A stretch of 64,000 bases of DNA, taken from Geminicoccus harenae. GTDB lineage: Bacteria > Pseudomonadota > Alphaproteobacteria > Geminicoccales > Geminicoccaceae. Within the stretch, counting starts at the first letter, position 1. Each line of letters opens with the position of its first letter. Location: NCBI RefSeq assembly GCF_019800005.1, contig NZ_JABGCL010000003.1, positions 216,393 through 280,392 on the forward strand, read 5' to 3'. This document shows, in pieces, positions 1 through 7,412 of this stretch. A program made the position numbers and the translations under genes. Under the pieces are notes generated by a model that saw only the letters and a list, made by a program, of their open reading frames with translations, was not told the DNA's origin and made no database searches.

Positions 1-785
1 TTCTCGGGCAGGCGCTGGTAGGTCTTGTTGGAGATGAACAGGGGCCTGATGGTGATGGCATGCTGGGTCAGCGAAAGTTGCGGGCCGACCTCGTAGAACT
101 TCATCTGCTCCACGCCGGCCGCCTCGTTCTCGCCCGCCTGGATCACGCCGGTCTGGATGCCGTTATAGATCTCATTATAGGCGATCACCGTCGGTGCCGC
201 GCCCAGCGCGTTGAAGACGCTGGTCCAGATGGGCGCCCCCTGCATGCGGATCGATAGCCCCTTCAGATCCTCCATGGTCGTCAGCGGCTTGGTGGCGAAG
301 ATGTTGCGCACGCCACCGCCGCCATAGCCCAGCAGGCGGATGTCGGCCTTTTCCAGGATGTCGTCGGCCACGGGCTGCATGGCATCCGTCTCGAGCACCT
401 TGTTCCAATGGTCCAGGTCACGGAACAGGAACGGCATGTCCATCAGCGGCGCCATCTGCGAGAAGGTCGACATATGCGCCGGCGAGGCCACCGCATAGTC
501 CACCGAGAGGCCCTGGTTCATGTAGGCCACATAGTCCTTCTCGAGGCCCAGCTCGGAATTGGGATGCATCTCCCAGGTAATGGGCTCGTCCGTGTAGCAG
601 GCGTTGACCAGTTCCTCGAACTTGCGCATGTGCCTAGTATAGACATGGTTCTCGTCGAACTGGCTCGCACCCACCAGGGTGATGTCGGCCTTTGCCGGGG
701 TGACCGCCACGGCATTGACTGCGAGTCCCGCAACACCGGCCAGGCAGACCCCGACCATCTTTGAGATTGTGCTGAAATTCTTCAT
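1..785 (-). CDS. TRAP transporter substrate-binding protein, DctP family (partial, 3' end outside window)
   Basis: Periplasmic binding subunit of a tripartite TRAP importer, which hands a small organic acid to a DctQ/DctM membrane pair. The first 261 codons are visible; the gene runs off the left edge, so partners cannot be seen. The ATG at 785 opens a Sec signal peptide (MKN, then a hydrophobic run, likely cleavage after PAKA near residue 33). Family features seen: the FDENHVYTRHMRKFEELV helix near residue 40, the DMPFLFRDLDHW segment near 125, a GGGGVRNIFATKPL segment near 160, and the LKGLSIRMQGAPIW strand with its ligand-binding Arg near 180. The substrate cannot be told from sequence. 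Upstream (786-963) is a promoter-sized gap holding a perfect inverted repeat. Confidence 0.9.
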   Translation of the reverse strand, partial: MKNFSTISKMVGVCLAGVAGLAVNAVAVTPAKADITLVGASQFDENHVYTRHMRKFEELVNACYTDEPITWEMHPNSELGLEKDYVAYMNQGLSVDYAVASPAHMSTFSQMAPLMDMPFLFRDLDHWNKVLETDAMQPVADDILEKADIRLLGYGGGGVRNIFATKPLTTMEDLKGLSIRMQGAPIWTSVFNALGAAPTVIAYNEIYNGIQTGVIQAGENEAAGVEQMKFYEVGPQLSLTQHAITIRPLFISNKTYQRLPE

Positions 786-890
786 GGTTCTTGCCTACCC
801 TGAGCAAAGTCGTACTGAATCGGTCAGTCGAACGACTTGCGACTGCGGCACAGTATCTTGCTGCGCCGTCCCATTGTCATTTCAGGTATA

Positions 891-916
891 GCCGTTGACC
901 TGATGAGGTCAACGGC
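891..916. repeat. Perfect 11-bp inverted repeat between ABC operon and dctP
   Basis: GCCGTTGACCT (891-901) and AGGTCAACGGC (906-916) are exact reverse complements around a 4-nt loop. No T-run follows on either strand, so a classical Rho-independent terminator is not supported. It lies 106 bp upstream of the dctP start and 48 bp beyond the end of the ABC permease gene. An operator for a local regulator or a Rho-assisted terminator are both possible. Confidence 0.5.
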
Positions 917-963
917 ACCCCTCGCGGATTCGTGATTCCGGTTGCCGGCATCGCCTCGCTGGC

Positions 964-1770
964 TCAGCCCAGCGCCTTGCGGACCGTGCCGGTGCTCCGC
1001 ATCAGCAGCGCCAGCGCGCCGACCGTGATGATGCTGAAGCCGATCAGCAGCGTCGCGATCGCGGTGATGGTCGGGTTCACCTGCAGGACCAGCTCGTTGA
1101 ACATCCGCTTGGGGATGGTCTCGATTCCGCCGGCCAGGAAGATGGTGACCACCACCTCGTCGAAGCTGATCACGAAGGCGAAGATCCAGGCCGCGCCGGC
1201 GCTGGGGGCCAGGTTGGGCAGGAGGACCCGCCGGAACATGGTGGGCCAGGAGGCACCCAGCGTGAGTGCCACCTGCTCGATCCGCAGGTCGAAGCTGCGG
1301 ATCGCCACGGTCATCACCAGCACGACATAGGGGATCGCCAGCACGGTGTGGCCGACGATCAGGCCGAACAGGGTGCCCAGCAGGCCGAGCTTCGCGAAAT
1401 AGATGTAGAGGCCGACCGCGGTCACGATCTGCGGGACGATCAGCGGCGCCATCACGTTGCTCTCGACCAGGGCACGGCCGCGGAAGCTGCCGCGCACCAG
1501 GCCATAGGCGGCGATGCTGCCGATCAGAAGCGCCAGCGTGCTGGCGATCAGCGCCACGACGATCGAGTAGCCGGCCGCCACCAGCCAGCGGCCGTCGCCG
1601 AAGAAGGCTTGGTACCAGCGCAAGGAGAAGCCGGGCGGGGGGAACTCCAGCGAGCTGGCGCTGGAGAACGACATCGGCACCACGATCACGATCGGCAGGC
1701 ACAGGAACAGCAGCACCGTGATGCCGGCGAGCGTCAGGAGCAGGCGGGGCAGGTGGCCGGGTTCGGTCAT
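964..1770 (-). CDS. ABC transporter permease, PotC-like (second inner-membrane subunit)
   Basis: Inner-membrane permease of a binding-protein-dependent importer of the spermidine/putrescine/Fe3+ type (268 aa). The sequence has about six hydrophobic spans and, near residue 180, the cytoplasmic EAA loop that docks on the ATPase (ALTLGASWPTMFRRVLLP). I chose the ATG at 1770 because it follows the upstream permease stop by one base and has a GGGGAA ribosome site; a longer reading from 1803 would overlap that gene. It is the last gene of the unit binding protein-permease-permease. The ATPase gene lies separately at 5121-6191, beyond the divergent aminotransferase. The substrate is unproven; an amine is inferred from the neighbouring enzymes. 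Confidence 0.9.
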   Translation of the reverse strand: MTEPGHLPRLLLTLAGITVLLFLCLPIVIVVPMSFSSASSLEFPPPGFSLRWYQAFFGDGRWLVAAGYSIVVALIASTLALLIGSIAAYGLVRGSFRGRALVESNVMAPLIVPQIVTAVGLYIYFAKLGLLGTLFGLIVGHTVLAIPYVVLVMTVAIRSFDLRIEQVALTLGASWPTMFRRVLLPNLAPSAGAAWIFAFVISFDEVVVTIFLAGGIETIPKRMFNELVLQVNPTITAIATLLIGFSIITVGALALLMRSTGTVRKALG

Positions 1771-1771
1771 C

Positions 1772-2641
1772 TCAGTTCCCCGCCTGGCGGCTGAGGCGGA
1801 CATAGAGCAGGTGCAGGAGCACGGTCAGGATCAGGAGGATGATGGAGATCGCCGAGGCCAGCTCCCAGCGCGGCAGGCGGTTGATCAGCATGTCCAGCAT
1901 GTTGGCGACCATCGGCACCCGGCCGCCGCCCAGGATCGCGGGCGTGACGTAGAAGCCGAGGGTGAGGATGAACACCAGCACCATGCCCGCGGCCAGGGCC
2001 GGCACGGTGAGCGGGAAGAACACCCGACGGAAGATCGTCCAGCGCGAGGCGCCGAGCGTTTCCGCCGCCTGCAGGATCCGCCCGTCGATCCGGATCATCG
2101 CGGCATAGAGCGGCAGCACCAAGAAGGGCAGCAGGAGGTTGGTGGTGCCGATCACCACGCCCAGGTCGTTGTAGAGGAAGGCCACCGGCTCGCTGGCCAG
2201 GCCCAGGTCCATGAGCCCCCGGTTGACCACCCCGTTATTGCCCAGCACCACGATCCAGGCATAGGAGCGCACCAGGATGCTGACCCAGAACGGCAGCACC
2301 ACCAGGGTGAGCGCCACCAGCCGCGCCGTGCCGCTGAGCGAGCGCAGCCAGTAGGCCAGGACATAGCCCAGCACCGCGCAGGCGACCGTCGCGATCGCGG
2401 CGATCCGCAGCGTGTTGAGGATCACCTTGAGATAGACGGGGCGGGTGAAGAACTCGATGAAGGGCGCGAACATGCCCTTGGCGCTGGTCAGCGCCCAGCC
2501 GAACATCATCAGGACCGGCACGTCGAACGCGACCAGCAGGAACAGGCTGACCGGCAGGGCGAAGCCGAGCCCGGTGGCGCCGAGGCGGCCCGCACGCGCG
2601 GACCGCCCCGGACGGATCGAGGCAGTGGGAGACTGGGTCAC
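1772..2641 (-). CDS. ABC transporter permease, PotB-like (first inner-membrane subunit)
   Basis: Inner-membrane permease partner of the PotC-like subunit (289 aa from the GTG at 2641). That GTG overlaps the TGA of the binding-protein gene in the pattern GTGA, typical of translational coupling, and is preferred over a start 60 bp further upstream. Visible features are a hydrophobic N-terminal span (GFALPVSLFLLVAF), about six membrane segments in all, and the EAA loop AETLGASRWTIFRRVFFP near residue 195. PotB-type permeases form a heterodimer with PotC-type permeases and the PotA-type ATPase. The fit to the family is good over the whole length. Confidence 0.9.
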   Translation of the reverse strand: MTQSPTASIRPGRSARAGRLGATGLGFALPVSLFLLVAFDVPVLMMFGWALTSAKGMFAPFIEFFTRPVYLKVILNTLRIAAIATVACAVLGYVLAYWLRSLSGTARLVALTLVVLPFWVSILVRSYAWIVVLGNNGVVNRGLMDLGLASEPVAFLYNDLGVVIGTTNLLLPFLVLPLYAAMIRIDGRILQAAETLGASRWTIFRRVFFPLTVPALAAGMVLVFILTLGFYVTPAILGGGRVPMVANMLDMLINRLPRWELASAISIILLILTVLLHLLYVRLSRQAGN

Positions 2642-3675
2642 AGGGTCAGCTTGAATTCCTGCCAGCGCTGCTCGACCTCGTCGGCATTCTCGAACCACCA
2701 CTGGCCGTCATTGAACATCTGCACGTTCTTGTTGGCGGTGGTGGTCGGGAACTCGCCGATCCGGTCCTGCGGCAGCAGCTTCTCGAGGTCGGGGCTGGGG
2801 CCGGTGTAGGAGACCACCTCGGCGGCCACGGCCTGGTTCTTGGCGACGCTCATCTCGTGCAGGAGGCCCATCGCCGCCTTCTTCAGCTCGGGATCCACGC
2901 CCTTGGGCACCACGAAATAGGCGAGGTCGAGCAGCCCCTGCTGGTAGGTGAACTCCATGCCCGGCGCACCGGCGACGCGGCCGGACCAGCCCGCCGCATA
3001 CTGCACCTCCTTGTCCTTGAGCAGCTGCGGCGGCTGCGCGCCCGCCTGCCACCAGACCGACACGCTGTCCTTGATGCGCTCCAGCGACTCGAAGGCCTTG
3101 TCCAGGTCGATCGGATAGATGTTCTCGATCGAGCTGCCGGCGGCGAGTGCTGCCATCGGCAGGATATAGGCGGCGTAGTCCGGCAGGGTCCGCTTGCCGG
3201 ACAGCGCCTCGGGATCGAAGAACTCCGCCCAGTCCTTGGGCGCCCGCTCGCCCTCGCCCCAGGCCATCACCGTGGAATAATACTGGTAGCCGAAGCCGTA
3301 CTCGTGCTTCGCCTCGTCGAACATCGGGTCGGGGTTCACCACGTCCCAGTCGATCGGCTCCACCAGGTCGAGCGCCACGGCCTGGTAGAGTTCCGGGCTG
3401 CTCACCTCGAGCAGGGGAACCGAGCTGTCGCCGGATTCGACCAGGGCGCGCAGCTTGCCGAGCCCGCTCGGGCTCTCGCGCAGGACCCTGGTGCCGGTCT
3501 GCTCGGTGAACGGAACGATATAGCCCTTCTCGATCGATTCGCCGGACGTACCGCCCGCCTCGATCATCCGGAACTCGCCGGCCGCGGCCCGCGACGGGCC
3601 GGCGCGCAGCCCCAGCGCCGACAGGGCGACCAGCCCTGCCGAATTTTTCAGCAATTGCCGCTTGGTGAAAATCAT
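2638..3675 (-). CDS. Extracellular solute-binding protein of a PotD/AfuA-type ABC importer
   Basis: Periplasmic ligand-binding protein (345 aa) for the adjacent permease pair. The N-terminus is a twin-arginine-free signal peptide (KRQLLKNSAGLVALSALGL, cleavage near SRA-AA around residue 31). The mature part has the class II periplasmic-binding fold seen in polyamine and iron(III) binders: an early segment about an induced C-terminal extension (SGESIEKGYIVPFTEQTG), a YGFGYQYYSTVMAW strand near residue 125 and a PKDWAEFFDP segment near 145. It is the first gene of the minus-strand transport operon and is divergent from the aminotransferase at 3780, so the 104-bp gap must hold both promoters. 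Ligand class (amine, polyamine or other cation) is inference. Confidence 0.85.
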   Translation of the reverse strand: MIFTKRQLLKNSAGLVALSALGLRAGPSRAAAGEFRMIEAGGTSGESIEKGYIVPFTEQTGTRVLRESPSGLGKLRALVESGDSSVPLLEVSSPELYQAVALDLVEPIDWDVVNPDPMFDEAKHEYGFGYQYYSTVMAWGEGERAPKDWAEFFDPEALSGKRTLPDYAAYILPMAALAAGSSIENIYPIDLDKAFESLERIKDSVSVWWQAGAQPPQLLKDKEVQYAAGWSGRVAGAPGMEFTYQQGLLDLAYFVVPKGVDPELKKAAMGLLHEMSVAKNQAVAAEVVSYTGPSPDLEKLLPQDRIGEFPTTTANKNVQMFNDGQWWFENADEVEQRWQEFKLTL

Positions 3676-3731
3676 CTCGGCCTGTCCTTCCCCGCTACTT
3701 CGGTTGAGGCTAATGGATGGTCGAACATCGT

Positions 3732-3757
3732 GCCAGCCGCTGTGAAAGCCGGCTGGC
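3732..3757. promoter_or_regulatory. Inverted repeat in the divergent promoter region, candidate operator
   Basis: GCCAGCCG (3732-3739) and CGGCTGGC (3750-3757) are exact reverse complements around a 10-nt spacer, ending 22 bp before the aminotransferase ATG. The position suits an operator or a leader hairpin controlling the aminotransferase. There is no direct proof of function. Confidence 0.3.
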
Positions 3758-3779
3758 CCAGGGAGCGAATGAAAACGAC

Positions 3780-5096
3780 ATGCCGATCGAGCCCGCCCGC
3801 CGCAACGCGACGCTCCAGAGCGCAGTGGAAGATGCCGAGCGCCGCTATGTCGCGGCGAACCCCAACAGCCGGGCGCGCGTGGAGCGGGCGGAGGCCGTCA
3901 TGCCGGGCGGCAGCACGCGGACCATCCTGCATTTCTCGCCCTTCCCCCTGACCATCGTCAAAGGCGTCGGAGCCACGCTCCACGACGCCGATGGCCATGT
4001 CTATCTCGACTATCTGGGCGAGTACACGGCAGGGTTGTACGGCCATTCCAACCCGGCGATCCTGAACGCGGTCCGGACGGCACTCGACAGCGGCATCACG
4101 CTGGGCGGCCCGAACCTGTACGAGGCGGAACTCGCGGCGCTGATGTGCCAGCGCTTCCCCTCGCTGGACCTGGTGCGCTTCTGCAATTCCGGCACCGAGG
4201 CTAACCTGAACGCGTTCTGCGCCGCCCGCGCGGTCACCGGCCGTGGCAAGATCCTCCTGTTCAACGGCGCCTACCATGGCGGCTGCTTCACCTTCGCGAA
4301 CGGGCCGGGCGCCATGAACGCGCCGTTCGACGTGGTGCTGGCGGACTACAACGATCTCGACGGCACCCGCGCCCTGATCCGCGCCCATGCCGAGGACCTC
4401 GCGGCCGTGGCGCTGGAGCCGATGATGGGGGCGGGCGGCGCCATCCCGGCCGGGCCCGAGTTCCTGGCCATGCTGCGCGAGGAGACCGAGCGCCACCGCA
4501 TCGTGCTGGTGTTCGACGAGGTGATGACCTCGCGGCTGGCACCGGGCGGCCTGCAGGAGGCCACCGGCGTGATCCCGGACATGACCACGTTCGGCAAGTA
4601 TCTGGGCGGCGGGCTGACCTTCGGCGCGTTCGGCGGCAGGCACTGGATCATGGACCGGTTCGACGCCCGCAAGCCGGGCGCACTCGGCCATTCCGGCACC
4701 TACAACAACAACGTGCTGACCATGGCGGCCGGGGTGGCGGGCCTGCGGGAAGTGTTCACGCCCAAGGCCGCGATTGCGCTCAGCGAAGCCGGCGACCGGC
4801 TGCGCGCCAGGCTCAACGCTGTGTTCCAGGAGCGGCGGGTGCCGTTCCAGGTGATGGGGCGAGGCTCGATCAACTGCGTGCATTTCCACGACCGGCCGAT
4901 CCGCCGCCCGCAGGACGCGCCGGCACGGCCCGAGCTGCAGACCCTGTTCCAGCTCGAGATGATCGAGCGCGGCATCTACCTGGCGCGGCGCGGCTTCATC
5001 ACGCTCTGCCTGCCGCTCACCGAGGCCGACCACGACCGGTTCGTGGCCGCGGTCGAGGATTTCTGCGACGTGCACGGGGCGATCCTCCGCCAGTAG
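3780..5096 (+). CDS. Class III PLP aminotransferase, glutamate-1-semialdehyde aminomutase-like
   Basis: Cytoplasmic PLP enzyme (438 aa) of fold type I. It has the PLP phosphate region (CNSGTEANLNAF), the Asp of the LVFDEVMTS motif that pairs with the pyridine nitrogen, and the Schiff-base lysine K273 in TTFGKYLGGG. The N-terminal PGGSTRTILHFSPFP segment is typical of the HemL-like group rather than omega-transaminases. I chose the ATG at 3780, with GGGAG upstream, over a reading from 3717 that starts in the promoter region. Because it sits between an amine-type ABC importer and a 3-hydroxyisobutyrate-dehydrogenase-type enzyme, a role in catabolism of an imported amino compound is more likely than tetrapyrrole synthesis. 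The exact substrate is unknown. Confidence 0.85.
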   Translation: MPIEPARRNATLQSAVEDAERRYVAANPNSRARVERAEAVMPGGSTRTILHFSPFPLTIVKGVGATLHDADGHVYLDYLGEYTAGLYGHSNPAILNAVRTALDSGITLGGPNLYEAELAALMCQRFPSLDLVRFCNSGTEANLNAFCAARAVTGRGKILLFNGAYHGGCFTFANGPGAMNAPFDVVLADYNDLDGTRALIRAHAEDLAAVALEPMMGAGGAIPAGPEFLAMLREETERHRIVLVFDEVMTSRLAPGGLQEATGVIPDMTTFGKYLGGGLTFGAFGGRHWIMDRFDARKPGALGHSGTYNNNVLTMAAGVAGLREVFTPKAAIALSEAGDRLRARLNAVFQERRVPFQVMGRGSINCVHFHDRPIRRPQDAPARPELQTLFQLEMIERGIYLARRGFITLCLPLTEADHDRFVAAVEDFCDVHGAILRQ

Positions 5097-5120
5097 CGCC
5101 GAAGCCGGCGGACATCCGGG

Positions 5121-6191
5121 TCAGTGCATGCCCGCGGCGGGCGGGATGATCCAGCCGTCCGCCGGCGCCCAGCCGAGTGCCACCCGCTCGCCCCGGCCAA
5201 AGCGTGCCATCCGGTCGGCACTCTGGGCGACGATCCGCTGGCCGCCCGGGCCTTCCAGCACGTAGCGGACCGACTGGCCCAGATAGATCGCGTCCGTGAC
5301 GGTGGCGGCCAGGCCCGGCGCGCCGGCGGGCTCCAGCCGGATCCGCTCGGGCCGGACCAGGAGGTCGAGTTCCGGTGCGCCGCGGCCGTCCGGCAGGGCC
5401 GGGCAGGGCAGGAGCTGGCCGTCCCCCAGGCGCAGCCGCATCTGCCCGCCCTCTTCGACCGGTCGGCCGGTGAAGATGTTGGCCACGCCCAGGAAGTCGG
5501 CGACGAACCGGTTGGCGGGATGCAGATAGGCATCGGTCGGGGTCGCCACCTGCTGCACCCGGCCATGGTCCAGCACCATGAGCCGGTCGGACAGGGACAG
5601 CGCCTCCTCCTGGTCGTGGGTCACCAGCACGCTGGTCAGGCCCAGCGACTTCTGCAGTTGGCGCAGCTCGATCTGCACCTCCTCGCGCAGCTTGCGGTCC
5701 AGGGCACCCAGGGGCTCGTCGAGCAGCAGGATCGAGGGACCGAACACGATCGCGCGGGCCAGCGCCACCCGCTGCTGCTGGCCGCCGGAGAGCTGGGATG
5801 GCCGGCGCTCGGCAAAGCCGCCAAGGCGCACCATGCCCAGCGCCTCGCCGACCCGGCGCTCGATCTCGCTGCGCGGCAGGCCGCGGATCGAGAGCGGGAA
5901 GGCGACGTTGTCGAACACGCTCATGTGCGGGAACAGCGCATAGCTCTGGAACACCAGGCCGATATTGCGCTTGGCCGGCGGCACCCTGGTCACCTCCTGC
6001 CCGGCCATGCTGATCCGCCCGTCCGACAGCTCGGTGAGCCCGGCGATCAGGGTGAGCAGCGTGGTCTTGCCCGAGCCGCTGGGCCCGAGGATGGTCAGGA
6101 ACTCGCCGTCCTGGACGTGCAGGTCGATGTCGTCCACCACCGTGACGCCGCCATAGCGCTTGGTGACGCCGCGCAGTTCGATGTCGCTCAT
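5121..6191 (-). CDS. ABC transporter ATP-binding protein, PotA-like
   Basis: Cytoplasmic ATPase (356 aa) that powers the PotB/PotC-like importer. Walker A is LGPSGSGKTTLL near residue 35, the Q-loop is VFQSYALFPH, the signature is LSGGQQQRVALARAI, Walker B is ILLLDEPLGALD and the switch His is in LVTHDQEEAL. The C-terminal third (about residues 280-356) is a TOBE_2-type regulatory domain. The ATG at 6191 is preceded by AGGAG; a reading from 6272 would add an unrelated leader. The gene converges on the aminotransferase and is separated from its permeases by it, so it has its own promoter in 6192-6404. Confidence 0.93.
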   Translation of the reverse strand: MSDIELRGVTKRYGGVTVVDDIDLHVQDGEFLTILGPSGSGKTTLLTLIAGLTELSDGRISMAGQEVTRVPPAKRNIGLVFQSYALFPHMSVFDNVAFPLSIRGLPRSEIERRVGEALGMVRLGGFAERRPSQLSGGQQQRVALARAIVFGPSILLLDEPLGALDRKLREEVQIELRQLQKSLGLTSVLVTHDQEEALSLSDRLMVLDHGRVQQVATPTDAYLHPANRFVADFLGVANIFTGRPVEEGGQMRLRLGDGQLLPCPALPDGRGAPELDLLVRPERIRLEPAGAPGLAATVTDAIYLGQSVRYVLEGPGGQRIVAQSADRMARFGRGERVALGWAPADGWIIPPAAGMH

Positions 6192-6404
6192 CTGGGCTCC
6201 TGAGGCTGGACGAGGGTGCCCGGCCTTAGCTGCCGGAACTGGTTGGCGGACGGGGCAGAACAGCGGATCCACGATCCGGCCGGCTGGGCCGCGAGCCGAT
6301 GCACGGCTGCCATGGATGGCCTCCGGCGGGTCGTGCGGCTAGCTTGCCGGCGGATGAGAACCACCGCCTGCCTCGTCAGGGCCAGTTTTCCAGGGAGTGA
6401 CGCA

Positions 6405-7304
6405 TTGAGCAACGGCAAGCCAAGCATCGGATTCATCGGCCTCGGCCTGATGGGCGCGGCCATGGTTGAGCGGCTGCAGGGCCTGGGCTACCCGATGACC
6501 GTGATGGCCAACCGCAGCCGGGCCAATGTGGAGGCCGCGGTGGCGCGCGGTGCCACCGAGGTGGCGACGGCGCGCGAGGTCGCTTCTGCCAGCGACATCG
6601 TCATGCTGTGCATGGACACCTCCGCTTCGGTGGAGGCCCGGATGTACGGGCCGGACGGGGTGATCGCCGGGGTGCGGTCGGGGGCGCTGGTGATCGACTT
6701 CGGCACGTCTCTGCCGGATTCGACCAAGCGGATCGGGCCGGCCGTGGCCGAGCGCGGTGCCACCTACATGGACGCGCCGCTCGGGCGCACGCCCTCGCAT
6801 GCCAAGGAGGGCAAGCTCAACATCATGGCCGCTGGCGACGAGGCGGCATACCAGCGGGTCCTCCCGGTGTTCCGCGACCTGGGCGAGAACGTGTTCCATG
6901 TCGGCGAGCTCGGTGCCGGGCACACGCTGAAGCTGATCAACAACTTCTTCGCCATGACCACGGCCTGCGGGATGGCGGAAGCCTTCGCCATGGCCGACCG
7001 GGCGGGGATTGCCCGCGACCGGCTCTACCAGGTGATGTCGGCGGGCCCGCTCCGCTCGGGCATGATGGACTTCGTCGCCGCAAACGCGCTGGAGGGCGAC
7101 CCCAGCAAGCTCGCCTTCTCGATCGCCAACGCGCGCAAGGATGTCGGCTATTACAGCCGGATGGCCGAGGACCTGGGCGTGCCGACCATCATGTCGGTCG
7201 GTGCCCGCCAGGCGCTGGGGCTGGCGGTGGCCCAGGGCCAGGGTGACCGGATGGTGCCGGAGATGGTCGACTACCTGGCCGGGCTGTTCGGCGGCAAGCG
7301 CTGA
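6405..7304 (+). CDS. NAD(P)-dependent oxidoreductase of the 3-hydroxyisobutyrate dehydrogenase family
   Basis: Cytoplasmic beta-hydroxyacid dehydrogenase (299 aa). The Rossmann motif GFIGLGLMGAAMVERL lies at the N-terminus, the substrate-binding DAPLGRTPSHAKEGKLNIMA segment near residue 124 replaces the usual DAPVSGG, and the catalytic Lys lies in GHTLKLINNFF near 170. I chose TTG at 6405, which follows AGGGAG at good spacing and puts the Rossmann strand at the very N-terminus. An ATG at 6354 would add 17 non-family residues. It is divergent from the PotA-like gene and may act on a semialdehyde or hydroxyacid made by the nearby aminotransferase; this link is inference. Confidence 0.85.
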   Translation: MSNGKPSIGFIGLGLMGAAMVERLQGLGYPMTVMANRSRANVEAAVARGATEVATAREVASASDIVMLCMDTSASVEARMYGPDGVIAGVRSGALVIDFGTSLPDSTKRIGPAVAERGATYMDAPLGRTPSHAKEGKLNIMAAGDEAAYQRVLPVFRDLGENVFHVGELGAGHTLKLINNFFAMTTACGMAEAFAMADRAGIARDRLYQVMSAGPLRSGMMDFVAANALEGDPSKLAFSIANARKDVGYYSRMAEDLGVPTIMSVGARQALGLAVAQGQGDRMVPEMVDYLAGLFGGKR

Positions 7305-7307
7305 GCC

Positions 7308-7340
7308 AAAAAAGGGAGCGCCTCTGGTTGGAGGCGCTCC
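7308..7340 (-). terminator. Rho-independent terminator for the sugar kinase gene (usable from both sides)
   Basis: A perfect 10-bp stem, GGAGCGCCTC (7315-7324) with GAGGCGCTCC (7331-7340), has a 6-nt loop. On the minus strand it is followed by a run of six T (7313-7308), the classical layout for the kinase gene ending at 7413. The plus-strand dehydrogenase gene ends immediately before it and may also use the hairpin. Confidence 0.85.
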
Positions 7341-7412
7341 AGTTGGGAGGTCGTCCCGTAAGACGACGTCGGGAGGACCGGCCGGGCAGCGCAGGGGTGC
7401 CGGCCGGCCTCG

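Noticed and set aside
5097..5111. Short CGCCG/CGGCG hairpin after the aminotransferase stop
   Set aside because: Only 5 bp of stem and no T-run; likely chance in GC-rich sequence.
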